Shown here: positions 6,155 to 7,383 of the stretch, in pieces
How positions within the stretch are numbered: the stretch's first letter is position 1
Layout of the letters: the number at the start of each line of letters is the position of its first letter
Source: Gammaproteobacteria bacterium
Lineage (GTDB): Bacteria; Pseudomonadota; Gammaproteobacteria; SZUA-140
Length of the DNA stretch: 7,383 nucleotides
Direction of reading: 5' to 3'
NCBI GenBank assembly: GCA_026982145.1
Contig: JALSHQ010000409.1
Coordinates: forward strand, 1-7,383
Made by a program: the position numbers and the translations under genes
Notes under the pieces: generated by a model
The model's input: only the letters and a program-made list of their open reading frames with translations
The model's database searches: none
Told to the model about the DNA's origin: nothing

Positions 6155-6177
6155 AAAGCCAATAAAAACGAGGCTTT
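6155..6177. repeat. Hairpin-capable repeat AAAGCC / GGCTTT
   Basis: Six-base arms 6155-6160 and 6172-6177 surround an 11-nt A-rich loop. No T run follows beyond the stem, so I do not call it a terminator. It is the third dyad in a row in this gap. Confidence 0.4.
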
Positions 6178-6207
6178 CGACACGATGACCCCAATCCTTC
6201 CACAGAC

Positions 6208-6230
6208 TTATCCACAGTTTTTGTGGACAA
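6208..6230. promoter_or_regulatory. Inverted pair of DnaA boxes
   Basis: TTATCCACA (6208-6216, perfect) faces TGTGGACAA (6222-6230, reverse-strand box with one mismatch) across 5 bp. The core TCCACA / TGTGGA is an exact dyad. The same TCCACAG core occurs directly 12 bp earlier (6199-6205) and at 6051-6057. Such pairs are common next to dnaA and in origins. Confidence 0.55.
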
Positions 6231-6352
6231 CCCCGAATCTTCTTAAATCACAAAGAGTTATCAACTTATGCTAGATTTCAACTAAGATTGCAGCGGTAAT
6301 TCATCCGGCAGAACCGTGGGCACCCGAATACGAACATGATAGAGTCCGCGCC

Positions 6353-7383
6353 ATGCAAACGCCCCGCGCTTCACTAAAAATTTTACAGGTCGCCATCCCT
6401 TCACCACTGCTGCAAACCTTCGATTATCTGCCACCCACCGGCTGCTCAATAGCAGAGATTTCACTTGGCACAAGAGTGCGCGTCTCTTTTGGCCGCAGCC
6501 AGAAAATTGGGCTCATTGTGGGGCTCGCAAACAGCAGTAGCATTGACCATAGCCGCCTCAAGCCGGTGATTGAACTGCTCGACAGCCGCGCGATTCTGTC
6601 ACCCGAGATTCAATCATTGACACAGTGGGCAAGCCGCTACTACCACCACCCAATCGGCGAGGTGATTTCGGCCGCACTGCCCACCCTGCTGCGCCAAGGG
6701 GAGCCTGCCAAAATTAGTGGGGAAAAGGTGTGGTCACTCAACCCAGCCGGAGCGGCTACCGATCCTCAGCAGTTAAAGCGCGCACCGCGCCAATGCGCAC
6801 TGCTGCAGCTGCTACAACAGAGCGAAAAAGCGCTCAATGCCAGCGAGCTCGACCAACAATTTAGCCACTGGCGCCCTCTGATGCGCCAACTGTACGACAA
6901 AGGCTGGATCACGATAGAGGAACAGACCGCCCCACCCACCACAGCAGACGAAGCCCACCACGCGCCCACACTTAACGCGGCGCAAGAGGCTGCCCGCAGT
7001 GCAATCCACCACGCGCTGGGCAGTTTCCAGCCACTGCTGCTGGATGGTGTGACCGGCAGTGGCAAGACCGAGGTCTATTTCAGCGCCGTGAATCAAGTGC
7101 TGCACGCAGGCCAGCAAGCGCTAATTTTGGTGCCCGAAATCGGGCTCACACCACAACTGCTCAAACGTTTTCAGCAACGTTTTGCCCGCCCTATCGCGCT
7201 GCTGCACTCTGGCCTCAGTGATAAGGCGCGTTTAAATAGCTGGCTGCAGGCGAAAGCGGGCACGGCACCCATCGTGATCGGGACTCGCTCTGCTGTTTTC
7301 ACCCCGATGAAAAACCTCGGCATCATCATCATCGATGAAGAACATGACCTCTCATTCAAGCAACAGGATGGGTTTCGCTACCA
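6353..7383 (+). CDS. priA: PriA, primosomal replication-restart helicase (N-terminal part, cut by window edge)
   Basis: This open frame runs from ATG 6353 through the right edge without a stop and gives the first 343 residues of PriA (E. coli PriA has 732). PriA binds stalled or D-loop forks and reloads DnaB with PriB/DnaT. The 3'-DNA-binding domain starts with ILQVAIPSPLLQTFDYLP (10-27) and contains RVRVSFGRSQKIGLIVG (41-57). A winged-helix region follows (about 145-190). The helicase core has Walker A GVTGSGKTEVYF (232-243, Lys238), LVPEIGLTPQ (259-268), LLHSGLSD (283-290), GTRSAVFTP (310-318) and the DEEH box (328-331), then KQQDGFRY. The zinc-binding Cys cluster and later helicase motifs lie outside. 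The frame is open back to a stop at 6272-6274 but has no other start codon. The ribosome site is weak (AGAG 6341-6344). Confidence 0.96.
   Translation, partial: MQTPRASLKILQVAIPSPLLQTFDYLPPTGCSIAEISLGTRVRVSFGRSQKIGLIVGLANSSSIDHSRLKPVIELLDSRAILSPEIQSLTQWASRYYHHPIGEVISAALPTLLRQGEPAKISGEKVWSLNPAGAATDPQQLKRAPRQCALLQLLQQSEKALNASELDQQFSHWRPLMRQLYDKGWITIEEQTAPPTTADEAHHAPTLNAAQEAARSAIHHALGSFQPLLLDGVTGSGKTEVYFSAVNQVLHAGQQALILVPEIGLTPQLLKRFQQRFARPIALLHSGLSDKARLNSWLQAKAGTAPIVIGTRSAVFTPMKNLGIIIIDEEHDLSFKQQDGFRY

Larger units (their letters stand above)
6001..6270. other. AT-rich region with clustered DnaA-box motifs; origin-like, unproven
   Basis: No gene is supported here. The stretch has two perfect DnaA-box sequences, TTATACACA (6018-6026, identical to E. 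coli R2) and TTATCCACA (6208-6216, identical to R1/R4). It also has one-mismatch boxes TTTTCCACA (6048-6056) and, on the minus strand, TTGTCCACA (6222-6230), plus a 7-of-9 match TTATCAACT (6258-6266). Between the outer box groups lies an AT-rich segment (about 6071-6170) with two perfect palindromes. Bases 6098-6110 match the E. coli 13-mer unwinding consensus GATCTNTTNTTTT at 9 of 11 defined positions. This is the build of a bacterial origin: boxes flanking a duplex-unwinding element. Against it: no dnaA, dnaN, mnmG or rpmH nearby, no GATC sites in the interval, and only motif evidence. Alternatives are a DnaA-titration site or DnaA control of priA. Confidence 0.4.

Noticed and set aside
6282..7359. 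Several minus-strand frames of 62-101 codons opposite priA
   Set aside because: The plus strand encodes the PriA helicase motifs continuously from 6353; the minus frames are shadows in GC-rich coding sequence.
1..7383. Mobile element, defence island or CRISPR array
   Set aside because: No transposase, integrase, nuclease, toxin-antitoxin pair or spaced direct repeats are present; the gene content is conserved housekeeping throughout.

Overview
The window looks like chromosomal core DNA of a gammaproteobacterium with intermediate GC content. UbiK, a ComM of almost exactly E. coli length, a GlnK-AmtB pair behind a sigma-54 promoter, HemJ and PriA all fit that class. The order ubiK-comM divergent from glnK-amtB resembles the arrangement I recall from Pseudomonas. 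I cannot name the genus. I see no transposase, integrase, phage gene, CRISPR array, tRNA or rRNA.

Layout. Positions 1-251 hold the 3' end of a receiver-domain response regulator. Positions 389-853 encode a small lipoprotein of unknown role, which meets comM tail to tail with an 8-bp overlap. comM (846-2357) and ubiK (2419-2667) run leftward as a probable two-gene unit. The 365-bp gap at 2668-3032 carries the outward promoters: a sigma-70-like one for ubiK, and a well-formed -24/-12 promoter with two upstream NtrC-like sites for glnK-amtB (3033-4672). A strong intrinsic terminator closes amtB at 4697-4726. Next come a secreted DUF4124 protein (4907-5362), hemJ (5440-5865) with its own terminator, a 350-bp non-coding AT-rich region, and the first 343 codons of priA, which runs off the right edge.

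How the genes work together. The clearest unit is nitrogen control: low nitrogen should activate NtrC, which would act from sites about 130 and 100 bp upstream to switch on glnK and amtB. GlnK then gates ammonium entry through AmtB. UbiK (ubiquinone assembly), HemJ (heme synthesis), ComM (branch migration during transformation) and PriA (replication restart) are housekeeping genes.

The most unexplained stretch is 6001-6270, between hemJ and priA. It holds two perfect DnaA-box sequences, several near matches (one paired as an inverted repeat), an AT-rich segment with a perfect 12-bp-arm palindrome, and a match to the E. coli 13-mer unwinding element. It looks like a replication origin or a DnaA-binding locus. 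This is inference from motifs only, and dnaA, dnaN and mnmG are not in view.
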